NCBI GenBank assembly: GCA_021018995.1
Contig: CM037588.1
Coordinates: forward strand, 89,316,765 to 89,380,764
Reading direction: 5' to 3'
Source of the DNA: Chloranthus sessilifolius
Lineage: Eukaryota; Streptophyta; Magnoliopsida; Chloranthales; Chloranthaceae
DNA: 64,000 nucleotides
The translations under genes and the position numbers were made by a program. Numbering within the stretch: position 1 is the first letter of the stretch; every line of letters begins with the position of its first letter. The notes below the pieces were generated by a model. That model was not told the origin of the DNA, did not search any database, and saw only the letters and a list, made by a program, of their open reading frames with translations. This document shows positions 1 to 11,897 of this stretch, in pieces.

Positions 1-689
1 CTGTTTTTCTTGCCCCTGATGTGTGTGTGATTTTACATAATTATTCGTCAGTAAGATCATCGTTGACGGAGACCAAGATTGAGGGCCTCCTGCGGTAGGC
101 ACCCAATTTGGCTGGATCTGTTTAAAATTATTTGAAGTTTGGTACTCTAGGTCAAGTTTGGTACTCAGGTAGTTATGCAAAATTAACCTCAGGATTGATG
201 GGTTCGCCCAAAAATCTTGAACCCTACCTCGCGTAGGGGAACCCGTGGCCAATCAAATGGGGCAATCAATGCCTCATAAGATTGGACACAAACTGTGAAC
301 CTTAATATCTTTGCTTGCGTCAGTCTTTAAGTATGGTTCGATCATCCTCCCGCTCGCGGGGCTAATTTATTTAGAATGAAACTTGAACATCGAACATCAT
401 CAATCATTTCACTATCTCAGTTATGCCCAGTAATGTCGTAAAGCACTTGGGGACCGATAGCCTTGAGGAGCGAAAGTTTTCCCTAAATGTTGGGGCTTCC
501 GCTACTCTCGAGTGACGCACGTTTTCTCTAATGTTGGGCTTACGTCACTCTCCATATTTTTTTTTTCATTTTGATGGTTAAGGTTCGTTTTGAGTAAGGT
601 GGACCCGATAGCATTGTCTTGGGCCTTTCGGATGTCGCTTTTTCTCTTTGGCATGCGATCATTAGTGATCAAATACCAAAGAGTGGCAT
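1..689. other. Unassigned stretch before a Tat-type LTR
   Basis: No coding domain is recognisable here. The stretch ends in AAGAGTGGCATC directly before the TGTAGACACCC LTR start, which is where a Tat polypurine tract would lie. It may therefore be the 3' internal end of a Tat element whose body lies to the left. A segment near 90-120 (GGTAGGCACCCAATTTGG) loosely resembles Tat LTR text. Nothing else can be assigned. Confidence 0.35.
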
Positions 690-1062
690 CTGTAGACACC
701 CAAATTTGACCCAAGACTTGATCGGAACATACTTCGAGAAGGGCATACCCCCGAGCTTCCAAAATCATTTCCCAAACCCTTACGAATCATCCCAAAACCC
801 ATAGGAATCATCTCGAACCCTTAGGAATCAACCCAGCCTTCCCAAACCCATTAGAACCCCTCCCGAACCAACTTTAAACCCTCCTAGGTAGTGGTTGGAA
901 AGAGGAGTGCCAAATCTTACTAGGACCTATGCTTAGATTGAATCATACACCATTGGAAAGTATAGGTTCCCAGCTTTCCAACAAGCCAAGAATCATCCCG
1001 ATTTGAGTCATACGTTGAAAGTTATGTCAATTTGAGTTTGGGACATACCTGGGGGGATTTTG

Positions 1063-1263
1063 CCTAGCGTATATAATATACACTCTAGGCCATTTCTAAA
1101 GGAATTTTACCTAGCGTGTATAATATACAAGTTAGGCCATTTTCTAGAAGAATTTGGCCTAGCGTGTATAATATACACGCTAAGCCAAATGGGCCCCACA
1201 GTGGGTTCTGAACTTCTCACAAGCACTGTACATATGCCTAGCGTGTATAATATACACGCTAGG
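1063..1263. repeat. Four-copy 27-bp palindromic array in LTR
   Basis: Four copies begin at 1063, 1110, 1158 and 1237, spaced 47, 48 and 79 bp. The best copy (1237-1263) is a perfect inverted repeat with arms CCTAGCGTGTATA and TATACACGCTAGG around one A. Copy 3 extends to about 19-bp arms (1152-1190) with one mismatch. Copies 1 and 2 are degenerate in the right arm. The array is about 280 bp upstream of the TATA box, where LTR enhancers lie, and could bind a dimeric protein. Confidence 0.9.
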
Positions 1264-1539
1264 CTTAGCTACAGTAACTGTGAGATTTTGCCCCAATTTC
1301 ACTTTTGGGGTTTGTCTAATTAACCATCTCCATACTTAGGGTGGGTTTCTTTAGGACTGTTGCACCCCCATATACCCTATTTACGACCCCCTAGTCATTT
1401 GAAACCCCATCCTATCTTCTACCATTGAACCCATCCTCACACCTATCCATGACCTTGGAAAACCCAAACACCTTAGATTTAGGATTACCTAATTGCTAAT
1501 CCCATTAGCATTTAAGTATCCCCTAACCCTCTCCTTTTC

Positions 1540-1550
1540 TATAAATAGAG
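1540..1550 (+). promoter_or_regulatory. LTR TATA box
   Basis: TATAAATAGAG follows a pyrimidine-rich CTCTCCTTTTC, a good plant TATA context. It lies in the middle of the Tat-type LTR, where U3 meets R. No start site can be fixed from sequence alone. Confidence 0.65.
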
Positions 1551-2250
1551 AGGCACCCCCCTTGCAAAAGGGCTTGAAAATTTTTCAAAACTAAGAAAGA
1601 TTAGAGATTTCCTTCTCCCCTTTGGTGCACAAAACCCATATAAATTCTAGAATTCAAAACCCTTCCTTGGACCCCATCTTCCATAAAAAATCCCTTAGCC
1701 TAGGTGAGCACTACCCCCTAGCTTTCTTCTCCTACCCCTTAGCTATAAAGTCTTAGAGGTTAGAACCCATCTTCCAACCACTCAAGTCATTAGAAGCTCA
1801 TCAGGTGCACCTACGCAAAGGTCCACAGCCATGCTACAAGGGCCCGAGAGCTCCGACTCTCCCCTCTACTCCTCTACCTTCTTTGCTTTTCCTTTATCCA
1901 AGGATTCAAGCCGTTACGTTGTCGAATTTTTGGTGTTTTCAGAGAGCTTGATAGGATCATAATGCCTTTGGGAAAGAAGAAGTGCTATTATATTTATTTT
2001 ATTTTGGCCATAAGTAGTGACTGCTTCCAAGCGGGTTGATCGAGTGCCTAACACTTTCCCGATCGATAACCAAAGCCCTTACCCAAGAGCTTTTGGCATT
2101 AAACTAGTGAATCAGAGTCATATTTTTGCATTTCGGTGCTCTTAATATTGATTTAGGATTCCCGGGACACCAAAAGCTCCGGGTGGAGACACTAAGTTTG
2201 TAGTAAAGAGCGCATCGTTGCAACGGACTCACGAGAGCCCACGGTTGCAC

Positions 2251-2639
2251 AAAATATTATATAGAAAGTTTGGATGGATCAAATATTTCTATGGCCTATT
2301 CTGTTGGAATGACCTCTTCAGGAGCATCGATTTTATTTGCTTGTGTTTTTCCCTTCTAGGGAGCCTTATCCTTTCCACGAATAGGTCTTCCACGTTTCAC
2401 ATCCAATAATTGATTTGTAATGCTTTGCTATTGAATTATCTTCTAGAAATTTTGTTGAGCATACTACCAATACTATTTTTTGTATAAAACTTGATTGATC
2501 AATTCTGAAATTGATCGATTGTATCATTTAAGTAATTTTTAAAGCTTGTCTCGAGTCTAAATCAATCGACCGATTGCCTATAGTCAAATCATCAGAGAAT
2601 TATATTAAAAAATTATTATTTTATTCAAAAATTATTCTT
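2251..2639. other. AT-rich gap with GATCGAT-like motifs
   Basis: No coding domain is visible. At about 2490-2575 there are several TTGATCGATT / TCAATCGACCGATTG motifs, close to those that fill the LTR of element Q at 26.7-27.0 kb. This may be a decayed LTR piece of a related element. Confidence 0.3.
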
Positions 2640-3180
2640 GTAATCTAATTATTTGAGCAAGAATTCTAGCAAATGCAACATTACGATTGAAAGTGAGACA
2701 AATATGTGACCACCTAGTTGATGCATCAATTAACACTATAAAATATTTAAATTGCCCACATGGTGGATGTACTGGTCCACATATATCTCCATGAATTCTT
2801 TATAAAAATGATGGAGATTTAATAATTAATTTAGAAGAGGATGGTTCTACAATTAGTTTAGTTTGTGAACAAGCAACACATAAATAATCACTTGGTAAAA
2901 AAATCTTTTGGTTCTATAAAGAATGTCCATGTAAGTTCTCAATTATTAGACGAATCCTAATTGATCCCGGATGTCCAAGTCGACCATGACAAAGCATAAA
3001 GACCTTTAGATTAGAGCACTTCTGGTGCATCATAATGTGTGATTCTATTGTTCTCTTGGTCATATAATATTGCCCAGAGGAGAAAGCAGATTTATTTTCT
3101 AATATAAGCTTCTGGCTTAAATTTATTGAAGTAATATAAAGATATTTCTTACTATATTCATTTGTGGTTTAAATATGATG
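2640..3180 (-). pseudogene. Ty1/copia GAG-pre-integrase and integrase fragment
   Basis: Read on the minus strand this gives, in order: a GAG-pre-integrase segment; the zinc-finger motif with HGRLGHPG; a C-x-A-C pair in CVACSQTK; the start of the integrase core (HGDICGPVHPPCG, then FIVLIDASTRWS); and a tail resembling RNVAFARILAQIIRL. These are hallmarks of copia integrase. No LTR, RT or RNase H of this element is present, and stops and frame breaks occur, so it is a short fossil. Its orientation matches Athila A to its right, but it is unrelated to it. Confidence 0.8.
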
Positions 3181-3404
3181 ACCATTATGATAAATGATTG
3201 GCTAAAATGGTATAAATTATACCCAAATCTCAGCCTTGTTAACCCTTGCTTAACTACTAATAGATGTTTTTAGTTCGTGTTATATTGCAACAAGTTCAAA
3301 GGCCGGATCAAAGTAAAAATAGTTAAAAGAGAAAAGTTAAGAGGAATCCAAAGCAATGACAAGAAACTCAAGGAGAGCTGACAGCTCTAAAATTCTACTC
3401 TATC

Positions 3405-4255
3405 TTATACTATTATGAGCGCACAACAGAAATTACAGCACTAGTATAGGATCATTCCCACAAGTAAGTCTGGATCTAAAAACTTTCTATTTTTTATTTA
3501 AAGAATAAAGAATGGATGATTAAACTAAAGTGCAGAAAAATAAATTACAAGAAAATAAATCTAAATCTCCGTCCTTCCAGATTCTAGTAGTCAATTAGTC
3601 TCCTTCTGTCATCGGATATTTACGAAATTAAAAACCATTACACTAATGTGCAATCTTCCAGATCTTAGGCGTCAATTAAAACCTAGAATTCCATAGATAT
3701 TTATGAAAAGAAAAATAGTTACACTAATATCCTCAAATTCTCAACTTTAGTCATAAATTAAAATCAAGAAAATTTGGATGTTTATAAAGCAGGAAAGGTG
3801 CATAAAAATAAATTTAAACTAATTTGATCTTCTATCTCTCAAATTCAGTCGTCAATTGCTCTTGAGAAACTTTAGACACTCTAAATTAGAAAGCAAATAA
3901 ATATTATCCTAAGGTTGATCTTCTAGCTCTCAATCTCAGTAGTCAATTGATTTCGAGCAGCCTTGGATGATTATTCTGGGTGCCGGACTCTCTTATTTAT
4001 AGATCCATAAGAGGTCGGTTACAAAAATTAAGGACTCTAAATAACGTAAAATTCTAAAACTGAAGTTTCCTAAAATTCTAAACTTCCTAATTCTAATCTT
4101 CATTGTTTTGAATATTAGATGCATGCAAACTTCTTCTCCTAATTTCCAGTAGCAAGATCCTCGCCAATCTTCTTCAGATCTGTAGAGTGTAGAACTTCTA
4201 ATCTTAGAATTCCCGATTTTGTTCATGATGGTGTGACAACTCTATGAATTACGTT
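3405..4255 (-). repeat. Extra tandem LTR-like unit of Athila element A
   Basis: This unit is a diverged direct repeat of the next one (about 850 bp each). Both begin with a block around 'gcacacaacagaaat', run through repeated 'gtcaattgctcttgagaaac' text, carry CTCTTATTTATAG (a TATA box, CTATAAATAAGAG, on the minus strand, near 3990 and 4945), and end with 'ctgtagagtg..agacttctaat'. Read on the minus strand the unit begins TGTCACACC. It could be a partial LTR duplication or the LTR remnant of a third copy. Confidence 0.65.
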
Positions 4256-5633
4256 CTATCTTAACCTATTGAAAGCACACAACAGAAATCATAGCACTAC
4301 CGATAGGATCATTCCCACAAGGAAGGTCGAAAATCTTTAAAAAATATATTTGCTTTTAAAGAATAAAGAGTGGTCTTCAATTAAATTAAAGTGCAAGAAA
4401 ATAAATTTAAGTCTTCAAACTTTTAGATTCTAGTTATCAATCAGCTTCCATCAGTTCTAAGATATTTATGAAAATTAAAATACTGTTACACTATATCAAA
4501 GTCTTAAAATTTAGACGTCAATCAAATTTAAAATTCTTTCAATATAGATCTATACTAATCTGCAACCTTCTACAATTTGGGCATCAATCAAACACTAGGA
4601 AACTGAGGATGGAAAATAAAATACTATGACAATAATTTTTCAAATTCTCAATCTTTGGCGTCAATTAAAATCAATAACTATTAGATGTTTATAAAGCAGT
4701 AAAAGAAAGCAGTAAATCTAAACTAAAAAGCAATAAAAAGATCTTTCATCTCTCAATCATAGGCGTTAATTGCTCTTGAGAAACTACAGGTACTTTAATC
4801 TTGCAGTCTCCGTTCACATTCGTCAATTGCTCTCAAGAAACCTTGGATATCTAAACTAAACTACACTAAGCTAATCTTTAGGAAACCCAACCTCAATTGT
4901 CAATTGATGCTGTGAATTTCTTTGATAAGATTTTTCTCTATGCTGAACCCTCTTATTTATAGATCATAAGGGGTCGGTTACATTATTCGAATCCTAAGAA
5001 AAGAAAATTTCTAAAAACAAAAGTTTTCTAATATAACTAAATTTCTAATCCTATCTTCCTTACCTTAGAATTTGATGTGCGCAGGACTCTTCTCCTTATT
5101 TTCAGCAACAGAGATCTTCATAATTCTTTTTCCAATCTTCTCAGTTCTGTAGAGTGCCAGACTTCTAATTTAAGATTTGTTTCTGTTCCGTGCATGGTGG
5201 TGCATCTCTTCACATGATCTTTAGCAGCAACAAGCTTTCTAGTGCAAAATCGTAAATATGATTTCTCTTCATTCAGTATGATTCCTTCAGCAGGAACAAT
5301 TGTATTTTCAATACGATCTCTCTAGTCTCTTACTTTTGTTGCAGAATCGTAAATACAATTCTTTCTTTATTTAACTTCTCACAACTTCTCTTACGATTCC
5401 TCGTGACTTCTCTTTGTTTAACTTATAGAATGGTCTCGAGTATGATTGGGATAGCATTTTCGAGCAATCATCTTTTTTATTGCTTTTTGAGTTCATTTTG
5501 GCAAAGATTAACACTTTGATTCTTTTTTGCTTACTATTCTAAATATCTACACATCAGCATCTCATTAGTATCAACCTAAGGCCTAGCATCACTAAGTTAA
5601 GGGTGGTAAAATGGTAAATTATATGACTGATCA
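4256..5633 (-). mobile_element. LTR of Athila element A (left, minus strand)
   Basis: The minus-strand start TGATCAGTC lies directly after the Athila-type polypurine tract. The segment matches 14434 downward (shared text 'atctacacat..catctcattagta' and 'agcatcactaagttaagggtggtaaaatgg') and, at its other end, 11626 upward ('gcgcacaagagaaattgc..actagtataggatcgttcccac'). A minus-strand TATA box CTATAAATAAGAG lies near 4945-4960. Several AATCGTAAATAYGATT-like motifs lie at 5240-5400. The exact terminal dinucleotide at the left end is uncertain. Confidence 0.6.
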
Positions 5634-5648
5634 TACCCCCAAACTTAC
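5634..5648 (-). other. Polypurine tract of Athila A
   Basis: On the minus strand this reads AAGTTTGGGGGTA just before the LTR start TGATCA. This is the characteristic Athila 3' tract that primes plus-strand DNA synthesis. The counterpart in the tandem copy is at 14435-14450 (AAGTTTGGGGGGG). Confidence 0.75.
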
Positions 5649-7670
5649 GTTTTGCTAGGTCCTAGCAAACAAGGAAAGATAAACTAATCTAAAAATCTTA
5701 ATTCCACTTTTGTAGGGTGCACAATTGCATTTAGCAGATGTAACAAGCCTTTAAACCGCTGGTGATCTCTAGTGGAAGTGTTGTGACTCTTGAAGATTTC
5801 CAGTGATGTTACCTACAAACTTCAAAATATTTTTGGATTTTTTTTTTTCAAATTCTCAAAAAGAAAACAAACTCTAAAACTTAAAATAGATTTAACTAAT
5901 TAATAGCTAACTATTACATGTTTGTTTAGATTTTCACAAATATGATTCCATCAGCTATAACTTCCCAGCCTAACAGTTATCCTTGATCAGATACTCAACA
6001 ATTTCAATTCATATTGCGTGGAGTGTGTGCGTATCAATAAAGAATTTATTCATTATAAATTTTTCTAAACTGTAGTTTTAGAAAACATTTTCATCCAAAT
6101 TCTCATTGTTGGCATACTCTTAAAAAGAATATCAAAATTATTAGGTTCTCTCAATGATATATATAAGGAATAATTTCAAGGACAATTGACAAAAAGACAA
6201 ATCTCATGGACTAGATAATCAATTTTATTTCTTATGCATCCTGATTTCCCATAGGATTTATTATACATATCTCTACTAGGCTCATACTTTTGTAAATCAT
6301 GAATCAGAAAGTTCATTATTTGGCTTGTAATGGGGCTATGGGTTAAAAGGTTCCAAAGAAAGGTAGAAAGGATTCAAAAGTTCTAGGAATATAGCTTATC
6401 TCTCACCTATTCTTCTTCATCTTTTCTTCTCTTCTACTTCAGTAAGTATAAAAAAAGTTAGATAACTTCTTCCCATATATTCTTTTTTCTGTAAATTCCT
6501 TTTTCTTTTTTATTTTTCTTTTTTTTTCAAATTCTCTTAAATTTTCTTTCTCAGTTTGGAAGATTTTTGCTTCTCTTTTTCTCTATACTTTTCTCCCATA
6601 ATTTTTTTCAGGAAAATTTCTCTCTATCAGTTGTACCCTTTGTGACATTCTCCTTATCTGTTCTAGCATACTCATTCCACTTTCCTATTTCTCCCTCTAT
6701 TTTAAATTCTCATAATTATAAGGATAAAAAGACCGAATGCTTTGGGTAGTACATATGGTTAAGGATTTATAAGATTTTGGTATAAAGAAAAATCAATTTA
6801 GGCTCTAATATGGGTCCAAGGGATAAATATATTTCACGATGTTGACATTTTGGCTCAAACGAATGAAAATAAGGCCTTAAATCATTTGCAAGATTCATTA
6901 GCAAGAATGCCATGTTGTTTTGATGCATATACTAAACAGTTCTAGAAAAGCATTCAACATAATAGTAGAATATTTGATTTAAATAAATACTACCAATGAG
7001 ATTTCATTAGATCATAGTCAAGAAGTTCAAGAAATTTTAAGATTTGGATAGGCAGTAGTCTCTCTCAAAGAAAGGAAATAAGCCCCAAAAGCTTACTGGT
7101 TGTAAGATTTTGAAACTATAGTCTAAATATTACACTTTAAAACAATGTATAATTTCAAACATTCAGTTATAATATGGTGTACAAGTGGGCTAAACATGAA
7201 TCATAACTGCTTCTACTAATGATGTTTGAACTTTTACTAGGATGATGGTTATGATTATAGAATCGTATAGAATCTAATCTTAACTCTCATATATTTGTTA
7301 ACAGGAAAAACAATTTTGTTTTTTTTCAAGATAATATACCTACACAGTGTGTGTGTGTACTCCCAAACTTAAATAGGACAATGTCATTGTTCACAGAAAC
7401 AAGGGATACCAAAAAATTATGTGGTGCCAACAGTTATCGGGTTCAAGATATGCAAGAATAATTAAGACTCTCCTTCAAACATGGGGAAAATCGCATCCGG
7501 CATTTACACTACACAAAAAGGCATCAACACAAAATTAAGCAAAAAAATATAAACACAAAAAAAGAGAATTTCTACTAATATTTAAACGAAATATTTACAA
7601 GGATTGCAAGAAAGAAAAAAAACTAATTACATGAAATAGAAACTTAGGAAAAGTCTAGAGACAAACTGAT
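5649..7670 (-). other. Athila A 3' untranslated region
   Basis: AT-rich, with no convincing coding sequence. The first 0.9 kb is a diverged direct repeat of 14451-15333; shared text includes 'catttagcagatg', 'gcgtggagtgtgtgcgtatca' and 'ctctactaggctcat'. A second TTTAAGTTTGGGAGTAC tract on the minus strand lies near 7350-7375. Post-pol untranslated stretches of this kind are usual in Athila. Confidence 0.55.
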
Positions 7671-7783
7671 TATGACACCGGCAGTGACCGTCAGAGGCGC
7701 TAAAGTTGAATTAAAAAAAATCGGCCTTCAGGGGTCTTCAAACTTTTCCCGCCAAAAAGATTATCTCCCAGAATGGGTGCATC

Positions 7784-8025
7784 TAATAGAAGAGGGTAAA
7801 GGATGGTTCAAGAAAATGGAGGAGGAGGGGGTGATGGTTAATGGGGTGGAGAAAAAGGGAGGAAGTGTTCGGCGTGCCGAAAGTTTGGAGAAGTTCTTCC
7901 AACACCCTCCTCTCCTCCTGTAGTTTGCTAATCTCTTCCTGTAGCCAGTGGATCTCCGTCGTATCAAGGGAAATTACCTGCCTGATCAGGCGGCGAAGTC
8001 ATGGCCAGTAAGGTTTGTCAGTCAT
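7784..8025 (-). pseudogene. Post-pol small ORF of Athila A (unrecognised, coiled-coil-like)
   Basis: A reading frame on the minus strand begins ATG at 8025 (MTDKPYWP, then a TGA) and continues in frame with a charged, leucine-rich stretch (LRRLIRQV, then EEISKLQEERVLEELL) that looks like a short coiled coil; it stops near 7784. A TATA-like run lies about 75 bp upstream at 8096-8105, so the unit could have its own promoter. It sits after pol, where Athila elements carry env-like or extra ORFs, but I see no membrane segment and cannot name it. The early TGA shows it is broken. Confidence 0.4.
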
Positions 8026-8095
8026 GGTGAAGGGTGACGGGCTGAAAATGAAAGAGGCAAAGAGGATGTATGGGAATGATTGAGAGACGGGACGT

Positions 8096-8105
8096 GTATA
8101 TATAA
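8096..8105 (-). promoter_or_regulatory. TATA-like box upstream of post-pol ORF
   Basis: The minus strand reads TTATATATAC, about 70-80 nt before the ATG at 8025, with a pyrimidine-rich leader between. Spacing is compatible with a short 5' UTR. It is only a candidate, because such runs are common in AT-rich DNA. Confidence 0.35.
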
Positions 8106-8209
8106 TGGTCGGGAGTAGATGAAAGGATGCATTAATGGAAGGACTGGAGAGACGTTGAAAAGGAAAACCAGTGGTTGGAGGTAATAAATGAGAGGTCGTG
8201 AACATCAAC

Positions 8210-8519
8210 TAAGAGTCACATGAGGCATCGCAATAAATTTTTGGGTACTTACAAAAACATCATAAGTACATGATAGCGAAACTATCAACAAATGCGAATT
8301 GTAATGACTACGTGGTTTTCCAAAAATGTAAAGGAAAATGAATAGGGAACTCCGAATGCATGTAACTCACTATGTGCATTCGTAGATCACCAAAACGAGC
8401 GTAGCTAATATTATACAAACTAATGAAGGAAATAACCTACAGAATATTGTACTCAGTAGTGCTGCAGATGAGTCGGTAGCTTGATGGTGTCCATGAGGAT
8501 ATCAGCTATACTCAGAGTG
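8210..8519. other. Non-coding gap between integrase and post-pol ORF
   Basis: AT-rich spacer of Athila A. The only structure seen is an imperfect hairpin at about 8351-8386 with arms CGAATGCA and TGCATTCG. No coding signal. Confidence 0.4.
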
Positions 8520-9840
8520 TCATCGTGGTCACTATCCCTTTATCTTGTGAAATCATCAGCTTTAATCTCTGCCCATTAACTTTGAAGGTACAACCGTCTT
8601 TGGGATCTTGGATGGTTACAGCCCTGCGAAGGAATGCTTCCCCAACTTTATAGAATCCATCCCAATGACTTCATTGTTTCCCTAAGAATAGCTTTAACTT
8701 TGAATTAAATAGCCAAACTTATTGGCCAAGCCCAAAACTCTTTCGTAGAATATGTTTATCATGAAATGCCTTCGTTTTGGCCTTATAAATTCGATCATTC
8801 TCATAGGCATCATTATGAATCTCCTCTAACTCATTGAGTTAGAGTTTTCATTGTTCACCAGATGTGGAAAACTCAAAATTTAATGCTTTGGTGGCCCATA
8901 GCGCTCTGTGCTCTAATTGCACAGGTAGGTGACAAACTCTCCCATACATCAAACGGTACATGCCAATGGGTGTCTTGTATGCTGTTCGATATGCCCATAG
9001 GGCATCATGTAATCTCAGGGACCAATCTTTCCTATCAGGGCAAACAGTTCTCTAAAGTATTTTCTTAATTTCTCGATTGGAGACCTCCACTTGCCCACTG
9101 GTTTGCGAGTGGTAAGAAGCTGCAATTTTGTGAGTAGCAAAATACTTGAGTAGATTCTCGAAGTACCTATTACAAAAAGGCTTCCTCCATCACTAATGAT
9201 GGCTCGTGGAGTTCTAAATTAAGAGAAAATGTTCTCCCTTATAAAAGAGATTACCACCTTATGATCATTAGTCTTTGTAGATGCCGCTTCCACCCATTTG
9301 AAAACATAGTCGACAGCTACAAGGATACATACAAATCCAAAAGAAGGTGGGAAAGGTCCCATGAAATATATGGCCCAAACATCAAAGGGGTATGGCACTT
9401 GTCTTTTGACATCGCTCACAAGCCAGACAAAAGTTCTGGGTATCATTAAATAATGTTGCCCAATAAACCCGATTGCAGTACCTTGGTAGCAATTTTCTTT
9501 CTGCCAAAGTGACCCGCCCAAGCATAAGTGTGACAAAATTACATAATATTGTGCGTGTCACTCTCTGGGACGCACTTTCAAATTATTTGGTCTGCGCATA
9601 TCTTAAATAAATTAGGATCCTCCCATATATAATCTTTTACGCATGTAAAGAATACATATTTATCTTGTTTAGACAAGGTTAGGGGGATCTTACTTGTAGC
9701 CAAATAATTTACGATATTGGCATACCATGGTTCTAAGGTTTGGATGGCAAAAAGTTGCTCATCAAAAAATGTATCGTGTAGGGATTCTTCACTGATGGTT
9801 TCTGGCAACTCTATCTGGGACAAGTGATCAGCCACTATAT
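8520..9840 (-). pseudogene. Athila integrase (broken)
   Basis: Minus-strand fragments in order: a linker with [14 protein letters not shown], the HHCC finger remnant (AGHFGRKKIATKVLQSG), the core with FDVWAIYFMGPFPPSFG and ILVAVDYVFKWVEA, and a C-terminal piece with FKVNGQRLK near 8590. This is typical Athila wording. The first catalytic Asp of FDVWGIDFMGP is a Tyr here (AIYFMG). Several frame breaks and stops separate the pieces. Integrase would insert the cDNA copy into the genome; this copy cannot. Confidence 0.85.
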
Positions 9841-9993
9841 TCTCGACTCCCTTTTTATCTTTGATCTCGAAATTAAATTCTTGAAAAAATAGGACCCATC
9901 TAATTAGCCTTGACTTACATCCTTTTTTGACAATAAATATTTAAGAGTAGAATGATCAGAGAAGATGATGATCTTTGATCCCAATAGGTATTG

Positions 9994-10380
9994 TCAGAAT
10001 TTATCTAATGCAAACACGATAGCGAGAAGCTCCTTCTCAGTGGTGGTGCAATTCACCCGAGCTTCAATCAAGGTTTGACTCTCATAATAAATTACATGAG
10101 AAACCTTGTCTTTTTGCAATCCTAGGACTGCATCTATTGCGTAATCAGAAGAGCCACACATCACTTCAAAGGGTAGGGAGTAGTTTGGAGGCTGAATAAT
10201 TGGTGCTAATGAAAGAAGTGCTCGAAGCTTATTAAATACGTCAAGGTAGGCATCATTAAAGTCAAAAGCTACATCATTTGCTAATAGGTGACACAGAGGT
10301 CTCGATATTTTCAAAAAATCTTTAATAAAGAGGCGATAGAAGCCAACATGACTAAGGAAAGATAGTATCTGTCGCACCAA
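9994..10380 (-). pseudogene. Athila RNase H (broken)
   Basis: It follows RT and contains FLSHVGFYRLFIKDFLKISRPL (end of connection), FEVMCGSSDYAIDAVLG and TTTEKELLAIVFALDKF. The usual first catalytic Asp in the C-D-A-S-D-Y motif is Gly here (CGSSDY), so activity would be lost. The catalytic Glu in EKELLA is kept. It overlaps the RT fragment in another frame, which marks a frameshift. Confidence 0.85.
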
Positions 10381-11480
10381 AGTTGGTGGGAAAGATTTAC
10401 AATAATATCTATTTTGGCCCTGCCAACCTCTATTCCTCTTTTGGAAACAATGTGTCCTAGGACTATGCCTTCCTGAAACGTAAAATTACTCTTCTCCCAG
10501 CTCAACAAGAAGTTAGTTTCCTCACATCCTTTTAGGACGAGAGCAAGGTGATCTTGACAAGTATAAAAAGTTTGGCCAAATACCGAAAAATCATCCATGA
10601 ATACTTTAAGAAACTTATCTATCATGTTGGAAAAGATAGCCATCATGCATCGTTGGAACGTTGTCGGTGCATTACATAACCCAAAGGGCATGTGGCGATA
10701 TGCAAACATTTCAAAAGAATACATGAAGGTTCTTTTCCTGATCTTTCTGGTATATCGGAACTTAATTATACCCTGAATATCCATCTAGAAAGCAAAAATA
10801 CTCTTGACCCGCAAGTTTTTCTAAAATTTGATCAATGAATGGTAATGAAAAATGGTCCTTGTGAGTCATCAAATCCAACTTTCGATAGTCAATACATACG
10901 CGCCAGCCTGTTATTTCGTGTAATAGTGCCACCTCATCAGCCAAATTTTCTCTAACTATAATCCCAGACTTATTTGGGACTCACCCACTCACTATCAGAA
11001 ATCGGATAAATAATACTAGCATTAGTAATTTCATGATTTCTTTCTGTACTACTTCCCTCATGTTTGGATTCAGCGGTCGCTGGCTTTCCCGTGAAGTCTT
11101 GGCATTATCCTTCAAATGAATTCGGTGCATGCATATTGACAGATCAAGCTCATTAAGGTCAGTGACAGTCCACCCTATCGCATGCCTGTGCTTATAAGTA
11201 CAGCCAACAACTTACTTTCCTGATCTACAGTGAGAGTAGAAGAGAAGATTACCAGGATAGTCTTATTGGGCCCAAGAAAAGCGTACTTAAGATTGTCGGG
11301 AAGTGTTTTAAGCTCTAAGGATGGTGCTTTTTCAATGGATGGTAGTAACGATTCATTAGAAGTGGTGGGTAGAGATTTTATCCATAGCTTCCAAGTTCTT
11401 AATTGGGAATCATGGGAAGAGGTGTCTGTAAGTAAGTCACCTTCTCAGATTGTTGCTCAGGTTCCCCCAAATCCGTGTAC
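10311..11480 (-). pseudogene. Athila reverse transcriptase and upstream linker (broken)
   Basis: From the right on the minus strand: a pre-RT linker (LELKTLPDNLKYAFLGPNKT near 11290), then WRVCIDYRKLDLMTHKDHF, FIDQILEKLAGQEYFCFLDGYSGYN, and after a frame break MPFGLCNAPTTFQRCMMAIF and the active site VFMDDFSVFG. Residues and order match Athila RT. At least one frameshift (near 10780) and several stops are present. Gag and protease, which should lie to the right, are absent; LTR sequence begins only 150 bp away at 11626. Confidence 0.88.
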
Positions 11481-11625
11481 CATAATGCGGTTTCTAACAC
11501 ATCCTTAGACCTAAAGGTAATGCTTCTTTTACCATTTCATCAATTTCGTCCACAAAGAAGCATTCCTCATCATCAATTTAAGTCATCTGGTTGGGTATTG
11601 TTCGGGCTTTTAATCGTACTAAGTC

Positions 11626-11897
11626 TTAACCTATTACAAGCGCACAAGAGAAATTGCAACACTAGTATAGGATCGTTCCCACGAGGAAGGTGATTATTCT
11701 AACATATTCACATTTGTTTAAAAACTTGTATTTTCCTTTTAAAGTCCTAAACTATAAGAGAAATATGAATAAAAGAATGGGTTGTTTAAACTAACTTATA
11801 GAAAATAAATCTAAATCCTCCTTCCAGATTATGGTCGTCAATCATAATCCTTCAAATCTCGGATGTCTACAAAATAAAGTACCGTTATACCATATCT
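11626..11897 (-). mobile_element. Right LTR of Athila A, first part
   Basis: It matches 4256-4500 and 3405-3650: 'tcttaacctatt..gcgcacaagagaaattgc', 'actagtataggatcgttcccac', then 'ccttccagatt..gtcgtcaatc'. Similarity stops near 11897, where the minisatellite block starts, and resumes near 14060. Confidence 0.65.

Larger units (their letters stand above)
690..2250 (+). mobile_element. Tat/Ogre-type LTR (solo or 3' LTR)
   Basis: The stretch starts with TGTAGACACCCAAATTTGACC, preceded by a purine-rich AAGAGTGGCATC; plant Tat/Ogre LTRs typically begin this way. It has a TATA box at 1540, then a leader, and near 2040-2200 the text 'gagtgcctaacactttccc' and 'caaaagctccgggtgg', which resembles the 3' portion of Tat LTRs. 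The 3' border is not sharp, and no clear TGGCGACTCC primer site follows, so a solo LTR or truncated element is possible. The left half carries a palindromic array (1063-1263). Lineage is inferred from remembered LTR signatures. Confidence 0.55.
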
